Source: an uncultured Poribacteria bacterium (GTDB lineage: Bacteria; Poribacteria; WGA-4E; WGA-3G). Taken from it: a DNA stretch of 64,000 bases. Below the pieces are notes generated by a model. The model had not been told where the DNA came from. It did not search any database and worked only from the letters and a program-made list of their open reading frames with translations. Position 1 is the first letter of the stretch. The number at the start of each line of letters is the position of its first letter. Location: positions 806,001 to 870,000 of the forward strand of contig OX638316.1 of NCBI GenBank assembly GCA_951812525.1, written 5' to 3'. Below, one piece after another: positions 17,346 through 26,027 of the stretch. Position numbers and translations under genes: made by a program.

Positions 17346-18068
17346 CTAAAAAAGTGTTAATTTCGGTAGTACTTCAGATTCCTGTACCTTCCGCTTCGCC
17401 TCGGCGATGTCGTTAATAACGATTTGCCGGATAGCCCCAAAATCCTCGCCTTCCTGTCTCAGGACATAAGCCGGGTTAAAGGTTGCCATAGCGAAGGGAG
17501 CATATAGCGTATCCGTAAACCAGACACCGCGCTCTTCAGTAATACGGAAACTTCGATGAATGAGTGCCTTCGCAGCGGGTGCTCCCATACACAAAATCAC
17601 GGAAGGTTGAATGTAGGTTAGTTCCCCATCAAGCCACTTAGAGCATGCTTTAATTTCCGAGGCTTTTGGTGGTCGGTTCTTCAACACCCCACCCTTAAGA
17701 CTTGCCGCTCGGCACTTAATGATATTCGTCAGCCAGATCTGGGTGCGCGTTAAATCGTTTGCAGCGAGGACCTCATCAAGTAAATTCCCAGCAGGACCTG
17801 AAAACGGAAGCGTCGTATGATTATCAGCAGCCGACGGTCCCTCTGCGACAATCGCTAATTTTGCCTCGCCGCTCCCGCTACCAAAGACGACATTCGTACG
17901 CGTTTTCGCCAAATCACATGCTGTACATACGCTCGCTCGCGCTTTGAGGGCTTGCAGCTGAGTCTGAATAGTACTCACATTCCGATCCTCGATTCCTTGC
18001 AGCATGAGGTTGCTCAGGAACGTATCTGGGCGGCATCCATACGTATTGGGGTTACAAACCCCTCCCAC
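17346..18068 (-). CDS. Uracil-DNA glycosylase, family 4/5 (Fe-S) type
   Basis: A 240-residue iron-sulphur uracil-DNA glycosylase, which removes uracil from DNA to start base excision repair. Cluster cysteines are C48, C51 (CTACDL), C119 (IIKC) and C142 (IKACSKWL). The active-site segment AEGPSAADN and PFSGPAGNLL matches the family GEAPG...PFxGxAG pattern, with EGPS in place of EAPG. The start is a GTG at 18068 with GGAGG about eight bases upstream; it overlaps the end of the glycoside hydrolase gene by 17 bases, so the two are translationally linked. Confidence 0.85.
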   Translation of the reverse strand: MGGVCNPNTYGCRPDTFLSNLMLQGIEDRNVSTIQTQLQALKARASVCTACDLAKTRTNVVFGSGSGEAKLAIVAEGPSAADNHTTLPFSGPAGNLLDEVLAANDLTRTQIWLTNIIKCRAASLKGGVLKNRPPKASEIKACSKWLDGELTYIQPSVILCMGAPAAKALIHRSFRITEERGVWFTDTLYAPFAMATFNPAYVLRQEGEDFGAIRQIVINDIAEAKRKVQESEVLPKLTLF

Positions 18069-20604
18069 CAGGAGTACCTCCGGATGTCTTAGCGAATTGG
18101 ATACTTGCCTGTATCAGCTTGCCTGGTTGCGTTCCCGTAAACGTTAGCTGACAGACAGGAGCGTCCCAGTTGTATTGATAACCGCTGCCGTAAGCCGCGA
18201 CACCTACCGGTAAATACTCCTCTGGAACATGAACAAAGCAGGTGCTATCCGCCTGGCTAAGCGGTTTGCAGACGAGTAAATAACTCTGGTTGTGATCGTC
18301 CCAACCCGCAGATAGGACTTCAACTGCTCCTTGGGTATAGTGCATATCAGTTGCAAGCAGCTGTGGAACCTTTTGCTCTTCACGAAAACAGAGCAATTTG
18401 ACGGAGCGCGGCGGAATATTCAATAAGGTTAAGCCGTGCGAAGCCTTTCCGAGGTATCGACGCATCCAGAAATCGTGGACGAGATACTCTTTAGATGTTC
18501 CAAGTCCAAGGACATCAAGTTCAAAGTAAACATCATCCTCATGGTCGTTCCAATTGAAGATTGCCGCAAGATGCCAAGCTTCACTCGGTGTTGAAACGGG
18601 TAGGCTCCAGATCCGCGGGAACGGTTCATCATAAAGGTCAATCGGTGTAGCCGCGTCACCTAAGAGGGGAAAGATTCGCGATAAGTAGGCTGCCCGCGAA
18701 GAAGCAAGTTTAGTTAACTGGTCGGTGCAGAAGACTGTTCCGCCACTCAACGCCGCCGCTGTCATCTCCACAATTGCCTCATTGACAGGTCTGGGTTCAT
18801 CGACAGCCAACTCGCCAAAAACATGTCGCCAGAGGGTGTTATGCTCGCGTATATGTGTAGCATATCTACTCAAGCGATGTTTTGTGCCACGCTGATGGTG
18901 CCACGGATCATTAACGCGATTTGAAATCGCCCCTATGCTGGAGAAAGGCGGGTTGATAAGTGGAGCGTTCAATGAGATGTTCCCAAGACACGGTCCCGTG
19001 ATGGCATTGTACCCAGCAAGCAAAACTTCTCCATTCGTAGATGTGCTCTCCGAGCGTGCTTCGCTAATAGCATCTCTCAACAATTCGCCAGCAAGGCGAT
19101 AGAGCTGGACAGATGTAAGGGATTTGTTGTGCCATCGCAAGTTGTGTGTGCCATTGGTGAGTCCCGTCGTATATGCTGTAAAATCTACATTGATGAGTGA
19201 ACACCCATACCCGTTGACTATCTGTTTAATCTGGTTGCGGATATGTCGCTGCACTTCCGGGTGGGAAACATCTAACAGGGCAACCTCTGTACTGTTCTCT
19301 GGTAGATGTGTTGTGGCGGGTTTGTATCCGTTACGCCCTGAACGCCGACGCGTCCTTTCTCTCCCTCTTCGGGTCGAAACCTCTTCTTGTATGCAGTAGT
19401 TCGGATGTTTCCGTACAAGTTGTGAATCAAGCGTTGCACAAAACGGATTGATTCGGATCCCAGTCTTGAAGCCTTTCGCCCGAATTTGATTGAGAGCCAC
19501 TTGCATTCCATCAGAAGCTTGTGCTTCTGAGTTCTCTCCAGCCGGTGTATCATGTTCTAAGCGCGATTCCAGCCCGACATCTAATTGAATATAACCCATC
19601 CCGCCGGAGAAGTTTGGTTGAAAAAACGGATTTGCCGTAAGCTCATCGGTCTGTGTTAAAATAGTATTCGCGTCTAATGGAAGTTGCGCAGAAGAAAGAT
19701 TCCAAGCAGTAATAGGGGTATCACACGAAGCCGATACATCAGTTTCCAGACAACCGTTCTTCACTGCCAACATCTGCATGTAGTGTTCATAGCATGCTGC
19801 GGTATCTCCTGCAAAGTTGAGATACACAGTCTCCGAGGTAATTTCTTCTCCGAAATCACACCGTTGTCCACACTGATGATAGAGAGACCAAGGGTTAGCA
19901 CCTGATGTTGATGCCTTTTTAGATGAGGATTGCGATTTGGATCTCGAATCACTTTGACAGCCAACCTGGATTCGGGGCCACCATTTCTCTGTCGTCAAAA
20001 ACCCAAAAACGAGGGTCTTGTCGTTTTCGGTATCGCGCAGCATACCATCGGGACAAGGATGTTTGGCATCTGTTTCACTCAACAAAAACCCGTCATAGAG
20101 TCTCCTACTCACGCCTGGGGAAAGAGGCGGCATGTTGATGAAAAGGTGACAATCCGACGGAGCCCCGCCGACCAATACGGCACCGCGGTTCTTCGAAACA
20201 CCAAGCACCGTTAAAGTGTCTAATTGGAGCGGCTGCCCTTGCTTGAGGTTTTCAACCCCAACTTTCAGCAAGATAGCAGGTTGTGCATCATAGCAATTGA
20301 GGTAAGTATTTATCCGGACACCCTTCCCCTTCGCTTCGTGCGAGAAATGGATCTGGTGATAGGTACCAAACGCATCCTTCTGTGGAACCGCCGTGATAAA
20401 TTCACGGGTTCCAGCATCTTCGGTCTTGACAACGCTCCCGTCACCGAGGGTTATCTGCGTGCATCCGTTGCGGATAATTATGTCGCCGCTCTCATCAATG
20501 TAATCCCATGTTCCTTTTGAAAGGTTGAATTTAATCTCAAATTTATTGTGGTTTATCACGACAAGGTTTCCCCGTCGTGAGACAGCTACATCGTCTGATT
20601 TCAT
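18052..20604 (-). CDS. Alpha-galactosidase-like glycoside hydrolase (GH36/clan GH-D type)
   Basis: An 850-residue protein. An N-terminal beta-rich domain (1-300) is followed by a TIM barrel (about 310-660) and a C-terminal beta domain (about 665-840). Barrel motifs are GMGYIQLDVG, KTGIRINPF, LLDVSHPEV and SLINVDFTAY, the last holding the probable Asp nucleophile of clan GH-D. There is no signal peptide, so it should act in the cytoplasm on imported oligosaccharides. It begins a minus-strand run with uracil-DNA glycosylase, phosphatase and dehydrogenase genes. Raffinose-synthase-like proteins share this layout; the specificity is not decidable. Confidence 0.7.
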   Translation of the reverse strand: MKSDDVAVSRRGNLVVINHNKFEIKFNLSKGTWDYIDESGDIIIRNGCTQITLGDGSVVKTEDAGTREFITAVPQKDAFGTYHQIHFSHEAKGKGVRINTYLNCYDAQPAILLKVGVENLKQGQPLQLDTLTVLGVSKNRGAVLVGGAPSDCHLFINMPPLSPGVSRRLYDGFLLSETDAKHPCPDGMLRDTENDKTLVFGFLTTEKWWPRIQVGCQSDSRSKSQSSSKKASTSGANPWSLYHQCGQRCDFGEEITSETVYLNFAGDTAACYEHYMQMLAVKNGCLETDVSASCDTPITAWNLSSAQLPLDANTILTQTDELTANPFFQPNFSGGMGYIQLDVGLESRLEHDTPAGENSEAQASDGMQVALNQIRAKGFKTGIRINPFCATLDSQLVRKHPNYCIQEEVSTRRGRERTRRRSGRNGYKPATTHLPENSTEVALLDVSHPEVQRHIRNQIKQIVNGYGCSLINVDFTAYTTGLTNGTHNLRWHNKSLTSVQLYRLAGELLRDAISEARSESTSTNGEVLLAGYNAITGPCLGNISLNAPLINPPFSSIGAISNRVNDPWHHQRGTKHRLSRYATHIREHNTLWRHVFGELAVDEPRPVNEAIVEMTAAALSGGTVFCTDQLTKLASSRAAYLSRIFPLLGDAATPIDLYDEPFPRIWSLPVSTPSEAWHLAAIFNWNDHEDDVYFELDVLGLGTSKEYLVHDFWMRRYLGKASHGLTLLNIPPRSVKLLCFREEQKVPQLLATDMHYTQGAVEVLSAGWDDHNQSYLLVCKPLSQADSTCFVHVPEEYLPVGVAAYGSGYQYNWDAPVCQLTFTGTQPGKLIQASIQFAKTSGGTPGGRGL

Positions 20605-20633
20605 CCATCAATTTCCTTTTTTCGTCTTTTATG

Positions 20634-20732
20634 GTGTCAGTTGTCAGGACGGTTTGCTATGTAAACTTTTCAGTTGTCAGTTAAGAAGCAGTTTGATAAG
20701 GCACAAACTCTTTAAGCGATAACTGATAAACC
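20634..20732. repeat. Dispersed family C repeats, three units
   Basis: Three related stretches upstream of the glycoside hydrolase: GTGTCAGTTGTCAG (20634-20647), TTTTCAGTTGTCAGTTAAG (20667-20685) and the inverted GCGATAACTGATAAACC (20716-20732). This is the densest cluster of the family in the window. Confidence 0.6.
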
Positions 20733-20792
20733 ATTCCTCCAATCACTGACAATCCTTACACGTCCGAAATAAATATAAGGACATCAAGGCTA

Positions 20793-21521
20793 CTAAGAAG
20801 AGACAACTGCCCAACAACATATTATTGTAGTCGGCTCATCCCCTGCGTGCGAAAGTGAAAAGGTGTCTCCAGGGGCGAGGTAGAGAACATCGTGTTGTTT
20901 CAACGAGCGTACCCCAGCATCAGATGTCACTTCAGCACATCCATCTCTTAACACATAGATTGATTCAGTTTCTATCGGTTCGTGCGTAAACCCCTCATCT
21001 TCATTAAGGTGGATGTAGTCTAAGGAGAGGTGTACAGAGCCTTTGTGCGGGGAGACGACGCTTCGCCACTCGACAGACTTTCCAAAAACTGGCCCGCTTC
21101 GTGCCATATTAATGACCTGGACGTTACTCCGGTGTCCATGTTCTGGTATCGGTGCCTCAGCAGGTGTATCCCTCTCACCTCGGTAGAGTGCCATATCTGG
21201 TGGGGATTGGAAACTAATTAAGCGTGCCATGTTCGGTGTGGTGTTGACAGTTCCGTGGACTTCCCGCGCAGGCACAAAAATAAGATCACCTGCAGCGATC
21301 GGGGTATAGGCATCGCCTTGTCGAATAGCCCCACCACCCTCTAACACAACAATAGCGTCTTCTGAGGCATCATGGTAATGCTGTGTGAATTCCTGACCGG
21401 GTGCGTGAAGTCCATGGTTCAGCGTCAACTGGGTTGAGCCCATATCTGGATGCACGACACGCCAGTTTTTCCCTTTGCCCATCTGAAAAGGCGTTCCGGA
21501 TTGGAGATTCAAGATTTTCAT
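20793..21521 (-). CDS. Bicupin protein
   Basis: A 242-residue protein with two cupin domains. The first (about 30-105) has HYHDASEDAIVVLEGGG and PAREVHG, a standard metal-binding set of His/Glu/His. The second (about 155-238) has FTHEPIETESIYVLRDG and LAPGDTFSLSH with fewer metal ligands. Cytoplasmic, with no signal peptide. Bicupins include dioxygenases, isomerases and sugar-binding proteins. No partner gene points to a function; rsmD follows upstream on the same strand. Confidence 0.75.
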   Translation of the reverse strand: MKILNLQSGTPFQMGKGKNWRVVHPDMGSTQLTLNHGLHAPGQEFTQHYHDASEDAIVVLEGGGAIRQGDAYTPIAAGDLIFVPAREVHGTVNTTPNMARLISFQSPPDMALYRGERDTPAEAPIPEHGHRSNVQVINMARSGPVFGKSVEWRSVVSPHKGSVHLSLDYIHLNEDEGFTHEPIETESIYVLRDGCAEVTSDAGVRSLKQHDVLYLAPGDTFSLSHAGDEPTTIICCWAVVSS

Positions 21522-21590
21522 ATTTGCTCTTCCACCAGCGTTGTTGCACCGGTGCTTAAAGGAGAGGATTCCTTAATAATGCTTAGATAT

Positions 21591-22190
21591 CTACAAATTC
21601 ATTTGATAAAACGACACGAGTGTATCTCCGTAACGCGTCTGCCGATTTCGGATTAAACTCCCGACAGTGTCAGGTAGAACAACCTGCTTTGCATGTTCAA
21701 CAAGCAATGTACCACTGGCTTCAAGCAACATGGTCTCCGCAAGAAGTGCTAAACTCATGGTGTACAGTTCAATACAGTTCTGCGAATTGTCCCTTAAACC
21801 GACACTATAGGGCGGATCGAAATAGATAATTTCGTACACAGCTGCCCGTTTATGAAGATACGCAATCCCTTTTAAAATATCACGACAGAGTAGATTATAC
21901 CTCGCGCCGGATCCAGTCGTGAGACCACAAACGCCGAGATTTCGCTCTATAATCGCAATACACCGCCGATCTCGGTCCAAAAACGTAACGTGTTTCGCAC
22001 CGCGGCTTAACGCCTCAATACCCATACTCCCTGTACCGGCACAGAGGTCAAGAAAATCGGCATCAACAACCTGCTCCCGTAGGATACTAAACACCGATTC
22101 TTTTACCCGATCGGTAGTTGGACGAACGAGACGATTCCCTTTCGGGACAGCCAAGCGTCTGCCTCTGAATGTGCCAGCAATAACTCTCAT
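21591..22190 (-). CDS. rsmD: 16S rRNA (guanine(966)-N(2))-methyltransferase RsmD
   Basis: A 199-residue SAM-dependent methyltransferase that methylates G966 of 16S rRNA during 30S assembly. It begins with the family sequence MRVIAGTFRGRRL, then RPTTDRVKESVFSIL. The SAM site is FLDLCAGTGSMGIEALSRGA, and the catalytic motif is IYFDPPYS. Length is normal. The frequent partner coaD is not adjacent here. Confidence 0.93.
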   Translation of the reverse strand: MRVIAGTFRGRRLAVPKGNRLVRPTTDRVKESVFSILREQVVDADFLDLCAGTGSMGIEALSRGAKHVTFLDRDRRCIAIIERNLGVCGLTTGSGARYNLLCRDILKGIAYLHKRAAVYEIIYFDPPYSVGLRDNSQNCIELYTMSLALLAETMLLEASGTLLVEHAKQVVLPDTVGSLIRNRQTRYGDTLVSFYQMNL

Positions 22191-22255
22191 TGTCTGTCCG
22201 AACTTGTGCGTCCTTAAAACTTACACCTCAGTAATATGCGCTTGCAAGCTGCGCG

Positions 22256-23596
22256 CTACAGTGTCTCGAATAGCTCCTCTATAACCATGCCATCGTTGAC
22301 AACTCGAATCGGTCGTCCAGAACTGGAGTAATTCTCTTCATCAGCATTGATCCCAAGTGCAAAGCAGAGCGACGCGAAAAGGTCCGGCACACCGAGAGCA
22401 CCACTGACAACTTCGGTTCCATCTTCACCTGTGCCTCCGATTACCTGTCCACCGCGTGTGCCACCCCCTGCGACAACAGCAGACCAACCGTTGGTATGAT
22501 GATCTCTCCCATCGTTGTTATTAATCTTCGGCGTACGTCCGAATTCACCGAGCCAAAGCACAACTGTTTTATCAAGGAGATCGCGTTCGGATAAGTCCTT
22601 CAGGAGCATTGCAAACGCTGGGTCTACTACACTAAGAAGTTCTTTCGTTCGTTCAAAGTTATTTTGGTGTGTATCCCATCCGTCTAATGAAACTTCCACA
22701 AACTTGACACCAGCCTCTACGAGGCGACGCGCCATCAGGCATCCTTGACCGAACTTATTCATGCCATAGGCTTCGCGGACAGCGGTCGGCTCATCGTTGA
22801 GTTGAAATGCCTCTATTTTAGAGGAGTTGATGAGCTGATCCGCCTTTTTGTAAATCGCTTCGTGTGCTTCTGTGCTGCGACCCGTCCGTTTGGTGATAAA
22901 ATCCTTTTCAATCGCTCTGAGCATCTTGAGCCGTTCGTGAAAACGATGCGTGTCCATCTGTGCTGGATACGAGAGGTTCTCCATAGGACGCATCGGATCG
23001 TTGACTAAAAACGGATCGTGCGTGGCACCAAGAAAACTACCAGCGTACGTCGGTGCATTAATATTAACACAACTCGGAAGATCCGACTGACTATCGTCAA
23101 GATAGTAAGAGGCGAGTGAGCCGAAGGTTGGATGTCTGACTGCTCCACCTGGGGCGTATCCCGTATGCAGTAAGTAGCGGGCACGTTCATGATTCCCTTC
23201 GCGTGAAACCATCGATCGAATGATAGAGAGATGATGTGCCTGCTCCGCAATATATGGGAGGTGTTCGGACACTTGAACGCCATTAACGCTTGTCGGAATC
23301 GCTGCAAAGGGACCACCGTTTTTGGTGCCAGGTTTGGGATCGAAAGTGTCTATCTGACTCGCACCACCGTTCATGAACAGAACGATGCAATGCTCGGCAT
23401 GTGGTAGAACACCCTCAAGCTGCGCAAAACCCTTGGTGTCGAAGTGCTGCATCGCGACGAGTCCGAGAAAACCTGTGATACCACTCTTGAAAAAATTGCG
23501 ACGCGACGTTTTAACATTGGCTTGCAAGCTGCGCCAAAATTCCTTATGCCATAACTCCGGGGTGTCATACTCTGGAACCCATAATTTTGCGTCCAT
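22256..23596 (-). CDS. DUF1501 domain protein with Tat-type signal
   Basis: A 446-residue protein of the DUF1501 family, related to the alkaline phosphatase/sulphatase fold and common in Planctomycetes and Poribacteria. Residues 30-50 carry a twin-arginine signal (SRRNFFKSG followed by a hydrophobic stretch), so it should be exported folded. Family motifs include LFMNGGASQIDTFDPKP, WDTHQNNF and VVLWLGEFGRTP. The ATG at 23596 has AGGAGG seven bases upstream; a GTG two codons earlier is too close to it. DUF1501 genes are often paired with DUF1800 or PSD1 cytochrome genes, but none is here. Confidence 0.85.
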   Translation of the reverse strand: MDAKLWVPEYDTPELWHKEFWRSLQANVKTSRRNFFKSGITGFLGLVAMQHFDTKGFAQLEGVLPHAEHCIVLFMNGGASQIDTFDPKPGTKNGGPFAAIPTSVNGVQVSEHLPYIAEQAHHLSIIRSMVSREGNHERARYLLHTGYAPGGAVRHPTFGSLASYYLDDSQSDLPSCVNINAPTYAGSFLGATHDPFLVNDPMRPMENLSYPAQMDTHRFHERLKMLRAIEKDFITKRTGRSTEAHEAIYKKADQLINSSKIEAFQLNDEPTAVREAYGMNKFGQGCLMARRLVEAGVKFVEVSLDGWDTHQNNFERTKELLSVVDPAFAMLLKDLSERDLLDKTVVLWLGEFGRTPKINNNDGRDHHTNGWSAVVAGGGTRGGQVIGGTGEDGTEVVSGALGVPDLFASLCFALGINADEENYSSSGRPIRVVNDGMVIEELFETL

Positions 23597-23627
23597 GTCC
23601 ACCCTCCTCAGTTATCTTGTCCATACC

Positions 23628-23657
23628 ATTCTAACACGTCCCAGCATTTATAAACAA
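23628..23657 (-). promoter_or_regulatory. Sigma-70-type promoter for the DUF1501 gene
   Basis: On the minus strand TTGTTT (23657-23652) and TAGAAT (23633-23628) are 18 bases apart and about 30 bases before the DUF1501 start. The rest of the 23603-23805 gap shows no gene. Confidence 0.45.
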
Positions 23658-23805
23658 GAGAAAATTTCCACACAGCAAAATCCAAAAAGACAGAGATAAA
23701 AACTCATCTGCACATTTACTACCTACTGCCCACATGCTTTAACCAATGCTTCAAGGGACAAACACAACGCACACAGAACCATTTCATATCCACAATATGG
23801 GATGT

Positions 23806-24576
23806 TTAAATATTTGAATGCGACTGGCATCCATCAACATTCACACATGCACCTGTTACAAGGCTTGCCCGTTCCGATGCGAGAAAGACGACAACATTGG
23901 CAATCTCCTCCGGCTGCCCAAATCTACCGAGCGGCATATCACTTTTCACAAAGGCTTCCATCGCTTCTGGATCTGCCGCTATCCGGCGCGCCCAACCGCC
24001 ACCCGGAAAGAGTATCGAACCAGGAGCAACGCTATTCACACGGATATTGTCGGGTGCGAGTTCCTTTGCCAACGACTTCGTCATACTAATCTCGGCGGCT
24101 TTCGAGGCGTTATATGTAATATGTCCACCGCCTTCTCTACCGTAGATAGAAGTAATCATTAGAATTGCGCCACCGCCTTGCTTTTTCATTTCGGGGATCG
24201 CGAGTTTGTTCACTCGTGCTGCAGAAACCAAATTCAGATCAAGAATTTCGTGCCACTCAGTATCCGAAATATCCTCTAAAGGGGTCCACCGACTACCACC
24301 GACGTTGTTCACAACAACATCGATTCTGCCGTAAGTCTCCACCGTTTCCGATATAAATGCTTCAACTTGACCTGTATCCGTAACATCCGTGAGTTTAGCG
24401 AAGACTTGCGCGCCTTTTTCCGTAAGTTCATCCGTTATGTTTTGGAGTGTATCTTCGGTTCTACCGCAGATACTCAGGCGTGCCTCCTCATCAGCAAAGC
24501 CGTGCGCGATCGCACGTCCGATGCCGCGGCTCGCACCCGTTACAACTACTACTTTGTCTTTTAGTCCTAAATCCAT
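23806..24576 (-). CDS. SDR family oxidoreductase
   Basis: A 256-residue classical short-chain dehydrogenase/reductase. The cofactor site is TGASRGIG (13-20), followed by NNVGG (90-94) and the catalytic set S143, Y155 and K159 (YNASK). CGRTED after the second strand carries Arg, which would favour NADP. The C-terminal GACVNVDGCQ is typical. AAGGAG precedes the ATG. It could be a 3-oxoacyl or sugar dehydrogenase; nothing nearby narrows this. Confidence 0.87.
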   Translation of the reverse strand: MDLGLKDKVVVVTGASRGIGRAIAHGFADEEARLSICGRTEDTLQNITDELTEKGAQVFAKLTDVTDTGQVEAFISETVETYGRIDVVVNNVGGSRWTPLEDISDTEWHEILDLNLVSAARVNKLAIPEMKKQGGGAILMITSIYGREGGGHITYNASKAAEISMTKSLAKELAPDNIRVNSVAPGSILFPGGGWARRIAADPEAMEAFVKSDMPLGRFGQPEEIANVVVFLASERASLVTGACVNVDGCQSHSNI

Positions 24577-24716
24577 TTGAATCTCCTTATTTTTTTAATA
24601 TCATAATATATGGCTTGAAAGCAATCCCCTGATAGGGTTATACCTTCGTTATTATAGTTCAGGGAACCCAGAATGTCAACCGAAACAAAACGCCCGTATT
24701 CCTATAAAAAACACAC

Positions 24717-24745
24717 TTGACAATGTGTAAAGATTGTGGTACAAT
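24717..24745 (+). promoter_or_regulatory. Strong sigma-70-type promoter for the polyferredoxin-gmk-coaBC-rsmA run
   Basis: TTGACA (24717-24722), 17 bases, TACAAT (24740-24745). One mismatch to consensus in total. It leaves a leader of about 65 bases that contains the hairpin at 24776-24794. Confidence 0.75.
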
Positions 24746-24775
24746 ATATGCATTGAGAGTCTCATGAAAGTTTGT

Positions 24776-24794
24776 GGGGTTGAGAAACCTCGCC
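24776..24794 (-). repeat. Dispersed palindromic repeat, family A, partial copy 2
   Basis: On the minus strand GGCGAGGTT, a TCTC loop and AACCCC form an imperfect hairpin that matches the family A stems at 546 and 63948 but lacks the TTGGTA tag. It lies in the ferredoxin leader. Confidence 0.5.
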
Positions 24795-24815
24795 AGCGAA
24801 ACAGGAAAAGGACTT

Positions 24816-25274
24816 ATGGCATACTATATCACTGACGAATGTATTGGATGTATGGCATGTTTAACCAATTGCCCAGTTGACGCGATAACGGGCGATAGGA
24901 ATATGCTGCATATTATTGATCCAAACATTTGTATTGACTGCAGCGCGTGCGGGATGGTTTGCCCCGTCGAGGCGATCCGAGATCAATTCGGCGAGGTATG
25001 CAAGTTCATTCGCCGACCAACACACCGACCTATTGCTGTTATTTACGAAGAACTTTGCTCTGGATGCGACTTCTGTGTCCACATTTGTCCATGGGAATGT
25101 CTCGAACTCAAGGATCCAGACACCGGCGAACACGCCGAAAGTTTCTTCGGTATCTGCGAATTGGTTAAACCCAAGGATTGTGTCGGCTGCAAGTTGTGCG
25201 AAGAGGTCTGTATCAAGGACGCCATCCGTATTGAATCACCCGTGCTTGTGGAGCTAGCTGAAGCTGCAGACTAA
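24816..25274 (+). CDS. Polyferredoxin with four [4Fe-4S] motifs
   Basis: A 152-residue cytoplasmic electron carrier. Four cysteine clusters are visible: CIGCMACLTNCP, CIDCSACGMVCP, CSGCDFCVHICP and CVGCKLCEEVC, so it should hold four [4Fe-4S] centres as two bacterial-ferredoxin pairs. The ATG at 24816 directly precedes the first cluster and has AGGA nine bases upstream; the frame to 24774 is open but would start inside the leader hairpin. It is the first gene after a strong promoter and precedes gmk by 37 bases. Its redox partner is not encoded in the window. Confidence 0.87.
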   Translation: MAYYITDECIGCMACLTNCPVDAITGDRNMLHIIDPNICIDCSACGMVCPVEAIRDQFGEVCKFIRRPTHRPIAVIYEELCSGCDFCVHICPWECLELKDPDTGEHAESFFGICELVKPKDCVGCKLCEEVCIKDAIRIESPVLVELAEAAD

Positions 25275-25311
25275 CACTTGCGAACGCTACACACATCTTT
25301 TCAAGGGCGCG

Positions 25312-25974
25312 ATGCTTCCAATGGCGAACACACATCTCTATAAACCGAACCTTGTTATCGTCATCTCCGGTCCGTCCGGTTCAGGGAAAAGCAGCGTAAT
25401 CAATACCCTCTGCGAAGCGGATGAAACCTTACAGTTATCCGTTTCTGCGACGACGCGTAATCCGCGCCCGGGCGAAGTGGATGGTGTTAACTATCACTTC
25501 CTATCAAAAGCAGAATTTGAAAAACATATTCAGCAGGGCAGCTTTTTAGAATGGGCAGAATATGGCGATAACCTCTACGGCACGCTCAAATCTGAAATTG
25601 CTGCCGCACGTGAAGCTGGGAAAGATGCCATTTTAGAGATTGAAGTAGAGGGTTCCCTGCAAATCAAAGAACAAGACCTTACCCCAGCGAAAACCCTTCT
25701 CATTTTTATCATACCACCATCCTTTACTACCCTGGAGGAACGCCTCCGTCGCAGACAAACAGAATCGGAAAAGGAACTGAAGCAGCGTTTGGACATTGCT
25801 AAATCCGAAGTCCTTCAGATTCAGCACTACGACTACTGGGTTAGCAACCCAGAAGACGGAGTCCAGCAAGCGGTTAACCAGATTCAGGCGATCATTATTG
25901 CTGAGCGCTCTCGTATTGACGATAAACTGATAGAGACAATCAACCCACTGCTCGGTGTTGACTGCACAGATTAG
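25312..25974 (+). CDS. gmk: Guanylate kinase
   Basis: A 220-residue kinase that phosphorylates GMP to GDP. The P-loop GPSGSGKSS is at 20-28, followed by the GMP-binding SATTRNPRPGEVDGVNYHF and the YGT segment. The ATG at 25312 has AAGGG about five bases upstream; a second ATG three codons later is further from it. In many genomes gmk is followed by rpoZ and coaBC; here rpoZ is absent and coaBC follows directly. Confidence 0.95.
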   Translation: MLPMANTHLYKPNLVIVISGPSGSGKSSVINTLCEADETLQLSVSATTRNPRPGEVDGVNYHFLSKAEFEKHIQQGSFLEWAEYGDNLYGTLKSEIAAAREAGKDAILEIEVEGSLQIKEQDLTPAKTLLIFIIPPSFTTLEERLRRRQTESEKELKQRLDIAKSEVLQIQHYDYWVSNPEDGVQQAVNQIQAIIIAERSRIDDKLIETINPLLGVDCTD

Positions 25975-26027
25975 ATTCAGGGTCGGCGATTAAAAACGAG
26001 ACCTCTTCGGCAACTCAGAAGAAAAGT

